Shown piece after piece: positions 20,460 through 31,962 of a stretch of 64,000 nt of DNA. The notes under the pieces were generated by a model that worked only from the letters and a program-made list of their open reading frames with translations, was not told the DNA's origin and made no database searches. The DNA lies in the NCBI GenBank assembly GCA_047967505.1, contig CM106541.1; one strand, 5' to 3'. Both the position numbers and the translations under genes were made by a program. Numbering within the stretch: position 1 is the stretch's first letter; each line of letters begins with the position of its first letter. The stretch comes from Dipteris shenzhenensis. Its lineage: Eukaryota; Polypodiophyta; Polypodiopsida; Gleicheniales.

Positions 20460-21740
20460 TCTTTTCATATCTCACTATAAACTAGATACAACGTATTAAT
20501 GATAATGATCTAAGGACTCCCCCCCTAGTTCCTCTTTGCTGTTGCTGCTTTTGCCCTTAACATCTTCTTTCTTCCCTCTCAGATCTGCCCAGCTTTCTTC
20601 TCTGCCCACGTGGCTTCTCTCTCAACCCTTCTTCTGCTACAGGTCATCCTCCCCCATGTCTTCCTCATTTGGGGGCTCACGAGTGCCGTGCCCCTTTTTA
20701 ACTGTCTGCATAGTGGCAACCTACATCTTCTTCTTACTTTTTATAGTATTATGATCATTGCCCAATTGTACTTGATCTTCGCCTACTGCATCCACGATGG
20801 CCTCATAAGTATTGAGAAGAGGTGCGTTTCATCTTTGCGATACCCAGTTCTTTCGAGGTGGCGATCGAGAGGCGAGGTGGCGATCGAGAGGATCTTGTTC
20901 CATAACCTCCATTCCCGGGTATGTTCTGATGGATAGTAACTTCCAGAAATGCCTTTGACTGGGTTATTGCCCAGATAAGCATGACTTCTCTTGGCACTAC
21001 CGCAGTTTTGGGTAGTCTGAAAATCCAATTCCTCTTATTCTTGCTCCACAAGGGCTGGTGTCTTCTCCTTGGCCTCCTCTTGTAGATGTCTTAACACAGT
21101 CATATTCATCGTCATAGATTGCAAAAAAATCATACTAGGATCCAATCTTTAGAAAAATGACAGTGCTGGAAGACCTTTTGATTTTGAAAGGAGAAATTGG
21201 GAGCTTCCTACATCAGATTAGATGGTCTAGATTTCAGCTTTATTGCTTGGCTAGGACCAACCAACGGCCTTTCACCCACTCTGTCTTTGAGGCATTACAA
21301 CCTTTTTCTGGGCCTTCTCCAAGTCTTTAGCTCGAGCTTTCCAAATAAAGTTTCAACAACCTCATCCTACATAGTCAATGTTCACATCCCAATTCAAGCT
21401 TTTTGCTTTTCCAGAATGACCATCCACAAATTGAGCAAGCCGGATTTTTTGCTTCTGGAAATGGATTACCACCAAGGCCTTGGGCCTTGTTTCAACAGAA
21501 CTGGATGTTTCAACAGAACTGGACCCTCCATCAAGGAGTTCAACCATCACCATATTGCCTCTATTTTTCAAATTTGCTTGGCACTTCTCGGACTTCATAA
21601 GAGACATTTGTTTCATCAATGCCCCTTCACATGCAACAGTAATAAATGATGACAGCGAAAGGTCAATGGAATTCCCATCAACATAGGCTGGCTTCAGCTT
21701 GATTTACTAATACTAAGGCCTTAGTTTATGGATCATTACC
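20460..21740. other. No gene recognised
   Basis: Open frames up to 150 codons occur (for example 21197-21649), but none shows a known domain, and a short internal repeat (TTTCAACAGAACTGGA twice near 21490-21522) suggests non-coding decay. Confidence 0.45.
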
Positions 21741-21749
21741 CTTGTGAAA

Positions 21750-22320
21750 CACTGCCAACCAGGTCAGGCCTTGGTAGGGTGTAGCCCTTTGAGCAAGAAT
21801 CATATACTCATCAAACACACAGATAGGAACCCATTGAGGTTGACTAGCAGCTCACCTCCCAGCCATAGGCTACGTACTTCAAGCCACTCCAGAGCCTGAG
21901 GTGTAGACCACCACGAGAACTTGCCAATATCAAAGTCAAGGCATGCGCCCCATTCCACATGACCCATCCCCTAGCTACAATTCCAATACGTCTATATCCA
22001 CATGAGACATCCAACTGTAAAATTCTCTAGGATAATCTATTCTGAAGTCCTGGGCTTGTATTTATAACCCCAATCTGGCAATCTTTAGCAGTCTGCCTTG
22101 ACTTTAGGCTCTCCTCTGCTTTTCCTTTAAGCCATGCTTTTCCCAGAATAGCTTACTTTGGCTTTGCCTAGCTCAATGTCCATTGGATCTAAATTCATCC
22201 ATGCTACCTCCAGCCTGAACTCCTAACCCCTATCCATCCTAGATCTTAGATTAGCCTGGCCTTGACCCTAGATAGTCCAATCTTGGTTAGGATCTAGTTA
22301 GTCTAATTATGATCATAACA
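21750..22320 (-). mobile_element. Candidate copia-type LTR, minus strand
   Basis: On the minus strand a purine tract GAAGGGGGAGA (22332-22322) is followed by TGTTATGATC at 22320, the usual plant copia polypurine-tract/LTR junction. A TATA box TATAAATA lies at 22066-22059 (minus), fitting a U3 promoter. The far end of the LTR is not fixed by any motif; 21750 is a guess. Confidence 0.45.
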
Positions 22321-22321
22321 T

Positions 22322-22332
22322 TCTCCCCCTTC
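22322..22332 (-). other. Polypurine tract
   Basis: GAAGGGGGAGA on the minus strand, directly before the TGTTATG start of the candidate LTR; the plus-strand primer site of an LTR element. Confidence 0.5.
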
Positions 22333-22989
22333 AAAATAAATTTATGCTGGCATAAACTGGACAGGAAAACTAATCAATGATTCTCAGAATGTACTTCACA
22401 TCCAGTACCAAAACCCAATCATAGCATATGTATTGTAGTATCTATGTAAGATCTTGGAATCTGAACAATTACCATACAGGGTAAATTGAGGACTATCAAG
22501 CCAAAATCCTGTGAGTAAATTCAAAAACTGATTATGGCTGGTTTACTCAGTTCTCATTTGAGGATTGAGTAGGCAATTCAACATCCTGTTGAATAATTTG
22601 ATTCTGGATAAACAAATATCATCATAGATTTTTGACAAACAACCACAAGATCTCTAAGTTTATCTAACATTTTAGATTATGCTGAATTCTTCTGACATAG
22701 GTTACCCTATTCCATCTCTCCTTGCTGAATTACATGTTCAGATAAAGCTCCGCTTCTCTGCCATCCCACTCATGTGGAGCTGTGCTACTGCTCTGGTGCT
22801 AACTGGTTGTTGAAATTGCCCTTACACACTATGAAGCTTGAGCACTTTTGCTCACAGTCCTGTAGGTTGGCAATCACCATGTTGTCGAGCAAATCCTTCA
22901 AATTGCCGCCTGAAAGAGGATAGTGGCCTCGCATACTCCTACCTCTCCCTTCTATTAGACTGCTGAGACTGCTCCTAGGGTTGCAGCAG

Positions 22990-23291
22990 GTTCTAATGGG
23001 AGGAAGGTTGTATTGGTTGCACTATCTAGGGGGTGGAACTGGGGACAATGTCCCCTGTCATGGTCGTGCTCATGGCAATAATAATAGAGATGCTCCTTGT
23101 ACTGTTTCTATTTCCCATACTATGGCATGAGTCTCCAAGTACTTTTTGTTGACGGGTCCTTTGGATCCGTGACCGTTGAAATTTTTGAGCAAGCCCATGA
23201 GCCGTGTTATATCTCTTGAGCCTGAAGTTTCGCACATATCAATGGATATCAGAACAGAGACCATGCCAAAACTTGCTGATCCGGTTCCCAT
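22990..23291 (-). pseudogene. Copia-type gag remnant with a damaged zinc knuckle
   Basis: In one minus-strand frame the region around 23095-23045 reads YYYCHEHDHDRGHCPQF. This fits CX2CX4HX4C with the first Cys replaced by Tyr. Frames break on both sides. It lies about 700 bp inside the polypurine tract at 22322-22332, too close for a full element, so most of pol is deleted. Assignment rests on this one motif. Confidence 0.4.
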
Positions 23292-23510
23292 GGCCCCTTA
23301 AGTCAACTCAAAGAGCTAGACGTGAAGACTGTTGATGTAGTGTAGTGCCAAAAATCGGGCTCGGATGTCCGTGATAAACTCCCAACAATGGTTGGCTACA
23401 TCCAACTGTCTTGTACTAGTATATGTGCCACTTGTGCCACAAGTGATGGCTTCTTCTGTCGAGTGCATGGAAGTAAGGATGCACTTCTCATATACCTAGC
23501 TGAATCCAAG

Positions 23511-24262
23511 AACATTCCCAAACTCATCCTCTGAAAACTCAACATAGTGCAGTTTCAATGTCATGATAGTCACCCATAAGATCGAAAACCATAAACTCCA
23601 TCACGCATAGCAAGGACTAGCTACTATGACATCCCCACTGACGTCATCAGCGCCCAACAATGGGTGTAGACCATAGTATAAAAATATGCTCTCACACATA
23701 CAAATCCACACACCCACACATACTTGAGCATCCAATACAAAGTCTTCATACTGAGTTTCTGTCGGCACTCTGGAGGTGAAGGACAGACTCAGCCATGACG
23801 AAGGCTAGCACTAAAGGAGAAGGCTAATCAAAAAAAGTAGTCCAAAATCTCTTCATTCAAGTTACAACTGCTTGTGAAGTCTAAACGATTTCATTTTAGT
23901 CTCTCCCAAACGAGCATCTAAATCTAGCTGATAGGGCAACACACCATAAAGATAGAAAGAATTATCACAATACCAACAGGCCGCAACTGGGATGAAAACT
24001 TCGCAAGGTGAAATTTGCATGTCCGCTAATACGGCAAAAGCATATACCTAGATGAATCCAGAAACATTCCCAAACTCATCCTCTGAAAACACAACATTGT
24101 GCAGTTTCAATCTCACAATAGTCACTAATAAGATTGAAAACCATAAACTCCATCACGCATAGCAGGGACTAGCTGCTATGACATCCCCACTGATGTCATC
24201 GGCGGCCGACAGTGGGTGTAGACCATAATATAAAAATATGCTCTAACACATACAAATCCACA
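23511..24262. repeat. About 200-bp direct repeats, 550 bp apart
   Basis: The stretch from GAACATTCCCAAACTCATCC (23511) to about 23712 recurs at about 24062-24262, with roughly 90% identity by eye. It includes CATAAACTCCATCACGCATA and a TATAAAAATATGCTC segment. Spacing is too short for a normal element; it may be a tandem duplication or two fragments of one repeat family. Confidence 0.75.
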
Positions 24263-24734
24263 TAAAAATATGCACTTCTCATAGTCTAACATCTGCATGA
24301 CAGAAAATAACTGTCAACCTGGTTGAACCAAGATGAGTACTAATGGTGTTTCCCATCATACTTGTTGAAATTAATATTTCTTGGTAATGAAGACTTTGAA
24401 AAGGGGGGGGCGAGGGGGCTCTGCTGCTTTCGCCTAGAGCAAAGATAAGATCTCCTCCTCATCTTGAGCATCACACACCTCCGGGTCTTGCTCTCTTTGG
24501 CTTAAGCCTTCCAGTCCTGTTCCCTAGTTGCACGGTCACATTCTTCTTGGGCTTCTCTTTATGAATGGTCACATTCCCTGGCTGTTTTCTGAGCCGCTAG
24601 GGTTGGAGGCTAGGGCTTTGGCGGGCACTTCTTCGAGCTGCTGTTTGCTCCATGGCTAGTAAGCTAACTCCGTGGGCTGAGCCATGGAACTCAGCTCAGC
24701 CAGGACAGGCAGGAAGAGAGCAAAAGGAAGGGAG

Positions 24735-24737
<3 letters not shown>

Positions 24738-24783
<46 letters not shown>

Positions 24784-24789
24784 GGGGGG
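24738..24789. repeat. GA microsatellite followed by a G run
   Basis: About 17 GA units run directly into about 18 consecutive G. The open frames across it are artefacts of the repeat. Confidence 0.95.
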
Positions 24790-26185
24790 CGACGAGAGAT
24801 TGTGGGCATGCATGGAAGACATCACACCATTGTTGCATTGATAGCTATGCTAACTACTACCTTTATTCTTATGTTGGGGCCTGGCAAACTCATATACCCC
24901 TGGCATACAACTATTTGGTTTCCTTCAATGAAGGGGTTGAACTGCTTTACCTTGGTCCCATTGAAGGGGCTACATCTGTAAGCTGAGGCTAGACTGGCTA
25001 CTCTGGACTATGACGATGAAAGGATGGGATAGGAGGGAACTGTGGAAGTTGTAGGAGCTGCCGAGGAAAATATGAGGACCGCTGAAGAAGCTGGAGGGAT
25101 TGCTGGAGTTGGTACTTCTGCTGCTGAAGGGGCAGGATAAGCAACTGCTTGGAGCTGAAAGTTGAAAGGCTGCCTCTGCTGCTGTATACCTGCCACTGGC
25201 TGATGCAGGACTGTTGCTTGCTGCTGTAGAGCCACTCAGGCTGATCCTGTTGCAGCTGCTGCACTAGGTAATCCTGCTGCTACTGGAGAAGTGAGGGGAG
25301 AAGGCCCTCCTTTTATAGATCCTCCAGGGGGCCGGGCAACTGGACAGACTGGCCGGCTGATGCCTTGACCCGACTGAATCTAGATAGCCCAGACCTGCTG
25401 CTGGCCCACACACCTGTGCTGTTGCCTGTACGGCTGCCTGCGCAGCAAGCAGTCCGTACCTGTCCTGCTGCCTCTCTATATCCTGGGGTCGGCCTGACTG
25501 TGACTGCTTGCTATAGGGCTGATGAGTCCAACGGATCTGTCATGGCTGCTGGACACCTGTGCTGATGTGGCAGATGGCCAAGGGCTGAGAGATGTCTGTG
25601 CCAGCACCCCCGCCTTGGGCAAGGATATAGGAATGTGATCACTAACTTTCAGGTCACCCTCCTTTTATCGATGCCATTGCAAATTTTGGCATCGCTACAA
25701 TAGAGCTGCGTTGTGAAGTTATTGACAGAAGTCAAAAGGCTTTGAGACTCCTTTCCATGCAGAGAGATTTGTAAATTGCAAGATTTCCTTTATGACTTGA
25801 AACAAAGTGCAAAGCACAGTATAAAGCCTATGCGCATAGCATGGGACTTTCGCTAGGACCCCTTTGAACAGCTAAAGGAGGCCTCTAAGTAATGTTCTTA
25901 GTGACTTTACGCACAAAGAGAAGTGCTAGCCCCTGAAAATGGGAACCCCATCAGGGTCTGAAATTTGAATAGACCTCAGATCCAGAGGAACACACAGCAA
26001 GATGATATAGCACATAAAGTAATTGACCTCTCCTTAATCTTCTGAAACAAACTCCTAAACAAAATAACCTTTACCTTCAGTGAGCAAACTCAACCAGACT
26101 ACGTGAACCACCCAATTGTTGCTGGTTTATCTGAGGTACACTCAATCTACGTCTGTCTACACATAAACAGTATATCTACTTTGTG
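24790..26185. other. Low-complexity and downstream region of the ARD gene, no gene recognised
   Basis: Around 24998-25264 the minus strand gives a Gln-rich frame from CTG/CTC-rich sequence, and 25340-25560 is rich in GCCTG/CTGCTG. Neither has a domain. 25.6-26.18 kb lies 3' of the acireductone dioxygenase gene and should hold its 3' UTR; no clear polyadenylation signal was fixed. Confidence 0.4.
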
Positions 26186-27455
26186 TTACCTCACTGGATG
26201 CTCATCTTGAGGACGGTTGTAAGGAGTCCATACTGGCTCACCAACAAATAACCTCAAGACCTGCAGAGGTCAAAAGTGGCTCAAGACCTTTTGCATTAAT
26301 AATACAGCAACCATTTAAAATGCCCTTGGACAAAGACAGCCGCAAAAAGATAAATACCTTGGCATAGTTATTTGTGTCAAGAGTAAATCTATGGTAGATA
26401 CCAGCTGGAAGAATTATCAAATCTCCCTTCTTTACCCAGATTCGAATCCATCTATCATCAAAATCTCTAACATCAAAGTAACCTGTCCCATAAAATGCCA
26501 GAGTTCAGAGAGACTATTGTAGCTCACATAAAAACCTCCTCCCAATCCAGCTCTGTTAAAGCAAAATTTGTTTATTCAAAAAATATTCAAAACACCATGC
26601 TAAACATCCATGCGATACAGCAGATACGACCCAGACACCACTTCCCTGAGTGTGGTATTATAACTGACACAATTAATTTACGAAACCAAACCCCAACCGT
26701 ATAGTGCAAATAAAGGGGCCTTTATGGACGAAGTTGTAAAACAGCAAACGCATCACATAACGTTTCTTCTGCAAGGTCAGATACGATTGCAAGCTATCAT
26801 CAAAGACAAACCTGCCATCTGAAATTTGCTTACCACTGCCACTAATAACAAAGCGTATTTCTTCATCAGCGTGGATATGCTCCTCATAGAAAGTTTTCAG
26901 TTTTGCCTCGTAATTCGGAAGTTTGTCTGGAGCTACATCGACGATGTCCTGGTACAGAGCAGAAGGGTTAGTGCATTCTGATATCCATCGATTAAAAACG
27001 TAGAAGCATCGTCGGACAGTGGTAACCACAGAACGTTTTAAACGGCTAGCCCACTCACGCACGTGGTAGGTGTATCCTCTTTCTTGTCGAATATTTTGCA
27101 ACTCCGGGTCATGTTCATAGTTGTCCGCATCCAGCACCCACTGCAACACCCCCAGTTCTGCGAGCAATCTAACTCAGCCGGAAAACTGGAACATTTATTG
27201 AGGCAGAGGATCGCGCTGAGGCGGCGAGAGGTTACCTGCGAGCTTGTCAAGGGGCACGAATTGCGGAGGGAGAAGGTGATGAGGGAGACGAGGGTCTTCG
27301 GAGGAGTCGTCCATGAACCAAGCTTCAAGAGGAGGTCGAGCGACCTGCGGAAAGAAGCAGAAATGGTGGTTAGGGAAAGGAAAGGGGTGAGAAAAGGAGA
27401 AGAGAGGAGAGAGGAAGGGAGAGGGAAGGGAGGAGAAAGGTACAGGGACTCCCAT
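26186..27455 (-). CDS. ARD: Acireductone dioxygenase, six exons
   Basis: Methionine salvage enzyme. It oxidises the acireductone 1,2-dihydroxy-3-keto-5-methylthiopentene to the 2-keto acid precursor of methionine plus formate (Fe form) or off-pathway products with CO (Ni form). Coding exons on the minus strand: 27455-27444, 27344-27236, 27157-27063, 26948-26834, 26482-26358, 26260-26186. All introns are GT-AG, and the sum is 531 nt, 176 residues plus TAA. Conserved stretches: [16 protein letters not shown] near the N-terminus, [23 protein letters not shown] and LPAGIYHRF. The cupin metal ligands are present: His 96, His 98, Glu 102 ([11 protein letters not shown]) and His 141 (IYHRF). It ends [10 protein letters not shown], slightly shorter than many plant homologues. 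Exon 1 encodes only four residues and is the least certain part. I see no lesion. Cytosolic/nuclear by family. Confidence 0.93.
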
Positions 27456-27474
27456 AGCGAGGGGGATAAGTGGC

Positions 27475-27511
27475 CGGGGGGGTGGGGGGGGGGGGGGGGC
27501 GAGGGGGGGGC
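27475..27511 (-). other. C-rich tract in the ARD 5' leader (G-rich on the plus strand)
   Basis: Three runs of 7-17 G on the plus strand lie 20-56 bases upstream of the ARD start codon. On the coding strand this is nearly pure C. The plus strand could form a G-quadruplex and the other strand an i-motif. Polymerase slippage makes the exact run length uncertain. Confidence 0.8.
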
Positions 27512-27569
27512 GATGGCGAAGTGGAGGTGGTGGAGAAATGAGAATATGAGAAAGTAGCTTGTAGCTTGT

Positions 27570-27577
27570 AATATAAG
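27570..27577 (-). promoter_or_regulatory. Candidate TATA box of ARD
   Basis: CTTATATT on the minus strand lies about 115 bases upstream of the start codon, which would place transcription start near 27540. This is a motif match only. Confidence 0.35.
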
Positions 27578-27607
27578 AGCTTACAAAAAAGAAGAAGAAG
27601 AAGAGGG

Positions 27608-27614
27608 TGACGTC
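27608..27614. promoter_or_regulatory. Candidate bZIP site (TGACGTC) upstream of ARD
   Basis: TGACGTC is a palindromic-core bZIP/TGA-factor type motif about 30 bases upstream of the candidate TATA box. Single short motif, so weak evidence. Confidence 0.3.
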
Positions 27615-27831
27615 CTCACAATCTGTATTTTATTTATTACACCCGTGGCCTCCGCTCCTAGAAACAAGTTGAATTTAATATGTTAGCTTTATTACACCCA
27701 TACTTAGTTGCTTTGAGCTTCACATGTTGTGATGGATATTGATAATAGCTCCCTATTTGAAATTTTGAATGTGCGTGTGTGTGTGTAAGAGATAAAAAGA
27801 GATGTAAACGTGCAAGAGAGACTCGAGTTTT

Positions 27832-27989
27832 TATGAATAAATTTAATGTGAATAGAGAGGAAGATCCGGAGGGCATGTGCATATGAGGACCATATACATT
27901 GTATGTGAGATATGAATAAATTTAATGTGAATAGAGAGGAAGATCCGGAGGGCATGTGCATGTGAGGACCATATACATTATGTTCTCAC
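27832..27989. repeat. 79-bp tandem duplication
   Basis: Two copies start TATGAATAAATTTAATGTG at 27832 and 27911 and are nearly identical through CATATACATT. Confidence 0.95.
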
Positions 27990-28521
27990 GTTGCAAATGA
28001 CAATTCAAATGAAAATTTATAAGTACGAATGGTTCATTTCAAAGGTGAACAAAGAAAAATGAAAATAAGATAATCCTCCCAATGGTTTTAGCCATCTAAT
28101 CCAACCTTAAACCACATATAGGGGTACTTGGTTGTGCTTGGATGGGGGCATGTTTTTTTTTTTTTGGATGGGGGCATGTTGAGCAAGCATAGGTGTATTG
28201 TGAAAATGTGTAAGGTTAACTAGCCCATTGGCTTCGTCTCAGTACATGGATCGATTACAACTCAAGGCTTTCAAAAGGCAAATTTAGTCGCCTCAACTTG
28301 ATTGTCGTTAGGGTGTTCACAAAAAACATTTAGCTAAAATGCCTTTAAATTTGATGTTTTTGGCTTGCCCATAGGTAGGATCGCTTGAGTTGTTTAGTGA
28401 AAGTGAGAATTTTGAATTTTCTAATTTTCATTTGCATTTTTATGATTGGGTTAAAGTTCTACTTTCTATTTGTATTCCTTTTTAAATCCTACGTCTTGCT
28501 ATTTGTAGCCCCATCTTTTTC

Positions 28522-28522
<1 letters not shown>
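27990..28522. other. No gene recognised
   Basis: AT-rich sequence with a T run near 28154-28165 and a duplicated GGATGGGGGCATGTT (28139 and 28166). No coding signal. Confidence 0.5.

Positions 28523-28570
<48 letters not shown>
28523..28570. repeat. CT microsatellite
   Basis: About 24 uninterrupted CT units. Confidence 0.95.
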
Positions 28571-28573
<3 letters not shown>

Positions 28574-28689
28574 GACAAATGAAAAGAAGACAAAGCTGAA
28601 GTATTATCAAGACAACATAAACCCTTCATGTTGGTCTACATACATGTCCATGGAGGCCTCTACTTAGCCCTACATTAGCACACCTATTC

Positions 28690-29090
28690 CCCTTCTCTAT
28701 CGCATAAATATAGCCAGGTTTCACATCAGATCTCATACGCTTGCTATAGAGAAGGGAGCTTGGATGCATCAGCCCAAACACGCTAGAGTTTGTACTCTCT
28801 ATGACTTGCAGCTAGTTGAGACAGAGGCACATGTAGCTTTACAATGCCCTCAATATCTACATATCAGGGAGGACTACCAGCAGATACTAGAGGACTCCGC
28901 TCAATTGACATCAGTTCTCTCTATTGCCTCTCTGGCAACATTGGGATCTTTTGTCACCATTCTTTTTACATGTCGTCAAGAACTCATAGATTCTTGACCT
29001 CTCTTTTTAAGGAGACTTTCTTTACATTGTATTGAGATGGTCCCATGGGTCATTTTTGGGCCCCTGTGGATGTTAATAAATTCTACTTCT

Positions 29091-29093
<3 letters not shown>
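28690..29093 (+). pseudogene. 3' end of a LINE ORF2
   Basis: The frame from about 28764 to 28997 reads ARVCTLYDLQLVETEAHVAL then CPQYLHIREDYQQ. This has the layout of the Cys/His C-terminal zinc region of LINE ORF2 (Cys, Glu-Thr, His, Cys-Pro, Ile-Arg), with one Cys changed. It is followed by a 3' tail (TGTTAATAAATTCTACTTCT) that runs into a CT microsatellite. No RT is present, so this is a 5'-truncated or decayed copy, unlike the zf-RVT type at 42 kb. Confidence 0.5.

Positions 29094-29169
<76 letters not shown>
29094..29169. repeat. CT microsatellite at the LINE 3' end
   Basis: About 38 uninterrupted CT units directly after TTCTACTTCTACTT. It may have grown from the simple-repeat tail of the LINE. 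Confidence 0.95.
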
Positions 29170-29173
<4 letters not shown>

Positions 29174-31962
29174 AAGCTCTCGATCTCCAAGCCCACATTA
29201 TTGTGATGCAACCAAGAAGCTGCATCCTTGCTCCAACTCTATCACTTTTGCATTATTCACTTATTAGTTAAAAACTTATAAATTTATTAATAGTAATGCT
29301 AACATATTAAAGCTATCTACACCCCTAATTGCTCATACTCGCTCGCTCCTTCAATGTTTGTAATTAATTCATTAGTGTATCGCGTCACACCCCCCCCTTC
29401 ATTTATTCCCAATTAATCTAAGGTTAGTCAATGTATCGTGCCCCCCCTCCCATCATTCATTCACAATTATTCATTATGCGTTGCATGGGCAATCTGCACT
29501 GCGCCTCTCCCTCACTGCACATCTGCCTCTCCAACCTCCTGGCCTCTGCCTCTCCTCCCCTCTAAACCTCTCCATCATTGGGCCTGCTCACCTACCATGC
29601 CCTCCCTCGCTAAGCCTTAGACTCTCCATCCTCTCCATCGCTCCTCGCCTCTGCCTTACCTCTCTCTTATATCCACTCAAGGGAGTCAGAACTTTCTGGA
29701 ATTTGAACTCCTGGAACCTTCTCGAATTTGTTGATTGATGTGTCAAATCACTTACCTTAATTTGCTGAAATGTGCCCCCTTCTCAAATCTTACCTTAATC
29801 TATGATGCGCTCCACCCCTCCCACCAAAAGTAATCAATTAATAGAGGCAAAAAACCTCATTGGGGGGCCCTATTAAAGCTATCTACACCCCTTACTTCTT
29901 TATCTTTCTCTTATTAATTAAAGACTCCTATGGTTGGGGCCTCTCTGTGGCTTCACATCTTGAAAAAGGGGCATCTAACCAATTGAATTATTATATACAA
30001 TTAACAATGCCATAATAAGTGAATTTGGTCTGCCTTATGGAGACACCCAATAGAAATAAAAAATATATATTGAGAAACTTTATGGATATGACCCATTTTT
30101 TGGATCCACAAGAGAAAGCAATCCAACTCTTCTCAAGAGTGCAATGGTATATTCCCCACTCAAGAGTGTCCTAATGGTAAATGTGAGTGGGAATAATGTG
30201 AGGATGCTCAAGAAAGAAAGAAGCATTTCTTACTTTCCTCACCCTAGGCTTACCTTTGTTTGTGGGGAACTTCATCTTATCTACCAAATGCTTAGATAAG
30301 CTTGCAATAATATGGTGGTCATTTCAACACGAGTGGCATTGCATGTGGTGACATTTGTACTTCATATACTTGGCGATTTAGATAAGGCAACCAATAATCA
30401 TTTATCATATTTAAAGAGGTCTGATGATGTTGTGCATTATTATTTTTTTGTACCTAGAATCAATGATGTAAGCATGTCCCTTTGTTCATTGAGTTTGCAT
30501 CTTGTCTTCCACTCATTTTCTTATTCTACACCTTTAATATGAGAGAATATCTATTTTTTCACATCTTTTCGTTTTTCCACAATTAGTGTTCGATAGCACA
30601 TATATTCGATATCAAAAGAACATTAAATAGTGTACAAATATTAGGGAGACTCAAAACCTATGTGCATGTGCATGTCATGTACGTGCACTTGTGTGGACAT
30701 GTGCATGCATGGATGTGGATATGTGAGCATGTGTGTGTTTAAAATCTTCATTACCTACATACACATGTCAATGCTTCTAGGTTATTATTTAATGCAAAGG
30801 TGAAATGGAGTACAAGGGTGTACAAAAAATGCTCTTCAAAATTTGTAAAAATGGGATGAGGGCTAGGATACAATGTATATTGAGATTTTTTCCTAATAAC
30901 CAAAGTGGGATCAAACTAGAATTGAAGCTAGGGTTCAATGTGCAGTGGAACTATAATCATCCTATAATTTATCTATGTATTGATGGCCACTATGCAATAA
31001 AAAACCTTAGGACAAACAACCAATCTCATACCACTATATATCTAGATGATCATAAAGACGACCTATATCTAGATGATTATAGAGGTCGCCTATAAACTTA
31101 ATTACCTTAGTCACCCTTCTTCATGTAGTTTTAACCTTATGAGGAGCATCCACAAGGTTAGAAACATTCAACTACATCATCATGTCATTAATGTCATCAA
31201 TGCCCTGTGGTGGGTACAATCACTACAACATGCCCATCAATGTCGCTAGTTCTTATGGTGCAATGCTAGCCACTACAACATGCCCATCAATGTCATCAAT
31301 GTCCTATATAGCCTTACCACACTGAAATTCCAAGCACGACATTGCTAATGACTTAGTTGAAATTTCAACTTACTATGCTGAAATTCCAACCTTTACCATG
31401 CTAATCTTCAACTAAATGTCAACCTAAGAGCTAGTCTAGTACTTACTCAGGTCTTCATTTGAAAAAATAAAAATAGCAGCCAAAGCAAACAAAATCTCAT
31501 CCCATGAAGGCAAGCTAAGTGCCAAGATAGAGCACGTCGCACAGCCTCAATCAGCTTAGCTCCATTTTCTAATAGAGAAGTGGTTAGATCAGGCACTCTA
31601 GTGGTTAATGTGGTTTTCAAACCAGATATGGTTGTTAAAAGTGAGTAATGTAATAATGGTCTAGTGGATAGACTTTTTTGTGCAATTGGCCCATTTTGTC
31701 TCACTGAGGTAGAGTTATACTACGTATAATCTTTTTGAATTACTAATATAAACCATCAATTTACACTAGGGAAAAATATCATCCTAAAACATACATGTAT
31801 TTTCATCTTGTACCCTCATGGACATGTTACCCATTAACAAAAGCATGCTAGAGAAAAAAGATCCACCCATTGTATATGCAAAAGAAAAAAAAACACAATG
31901 ATGGTATTAGTTCTTTTTGAGATTGTGTTAATGACTACCTACCATAAAATTAGGAGGCTGCA
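29170..31962. other. No gene recognised
   Basis: C-rich and AT-rich non-coding sequence. AAAGCTATCTACACCCC occurs at about 29309 and 29873, and CTACAACATGCCCATCAATGTC occurs twice near 31222-31295. A dinucleotide-like GTGCATG run lies at 30660-30740. No frame shows a domain. Confidence 0.45.

Noticed and set aside
23511-24262. CRISPR-like array
   Set aside because: Only two long imperfect direct repeats in plant nuclear DNA; no spacer pattern or cas genes.
24652-24986. Arg/Glu-repeat open frames
   Set aside because: Translation of a GA microsatellite and a G run.
24998-25264. Gln-rich minus-strand frame
   Set aside because: Low-complexity composition, no domain, no splice context; looks like triplet-rich non-coding DNA.
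26673-27167. A single uninterrupted protein across 26673-27167
   Set aside because: It is two ARD exons plus retained introns; the splice sites restore the family reading through the correct exons.
29037-29267. Ser-Leu repeat open frame
   Set aside because: Translation of a CT microsatellite.
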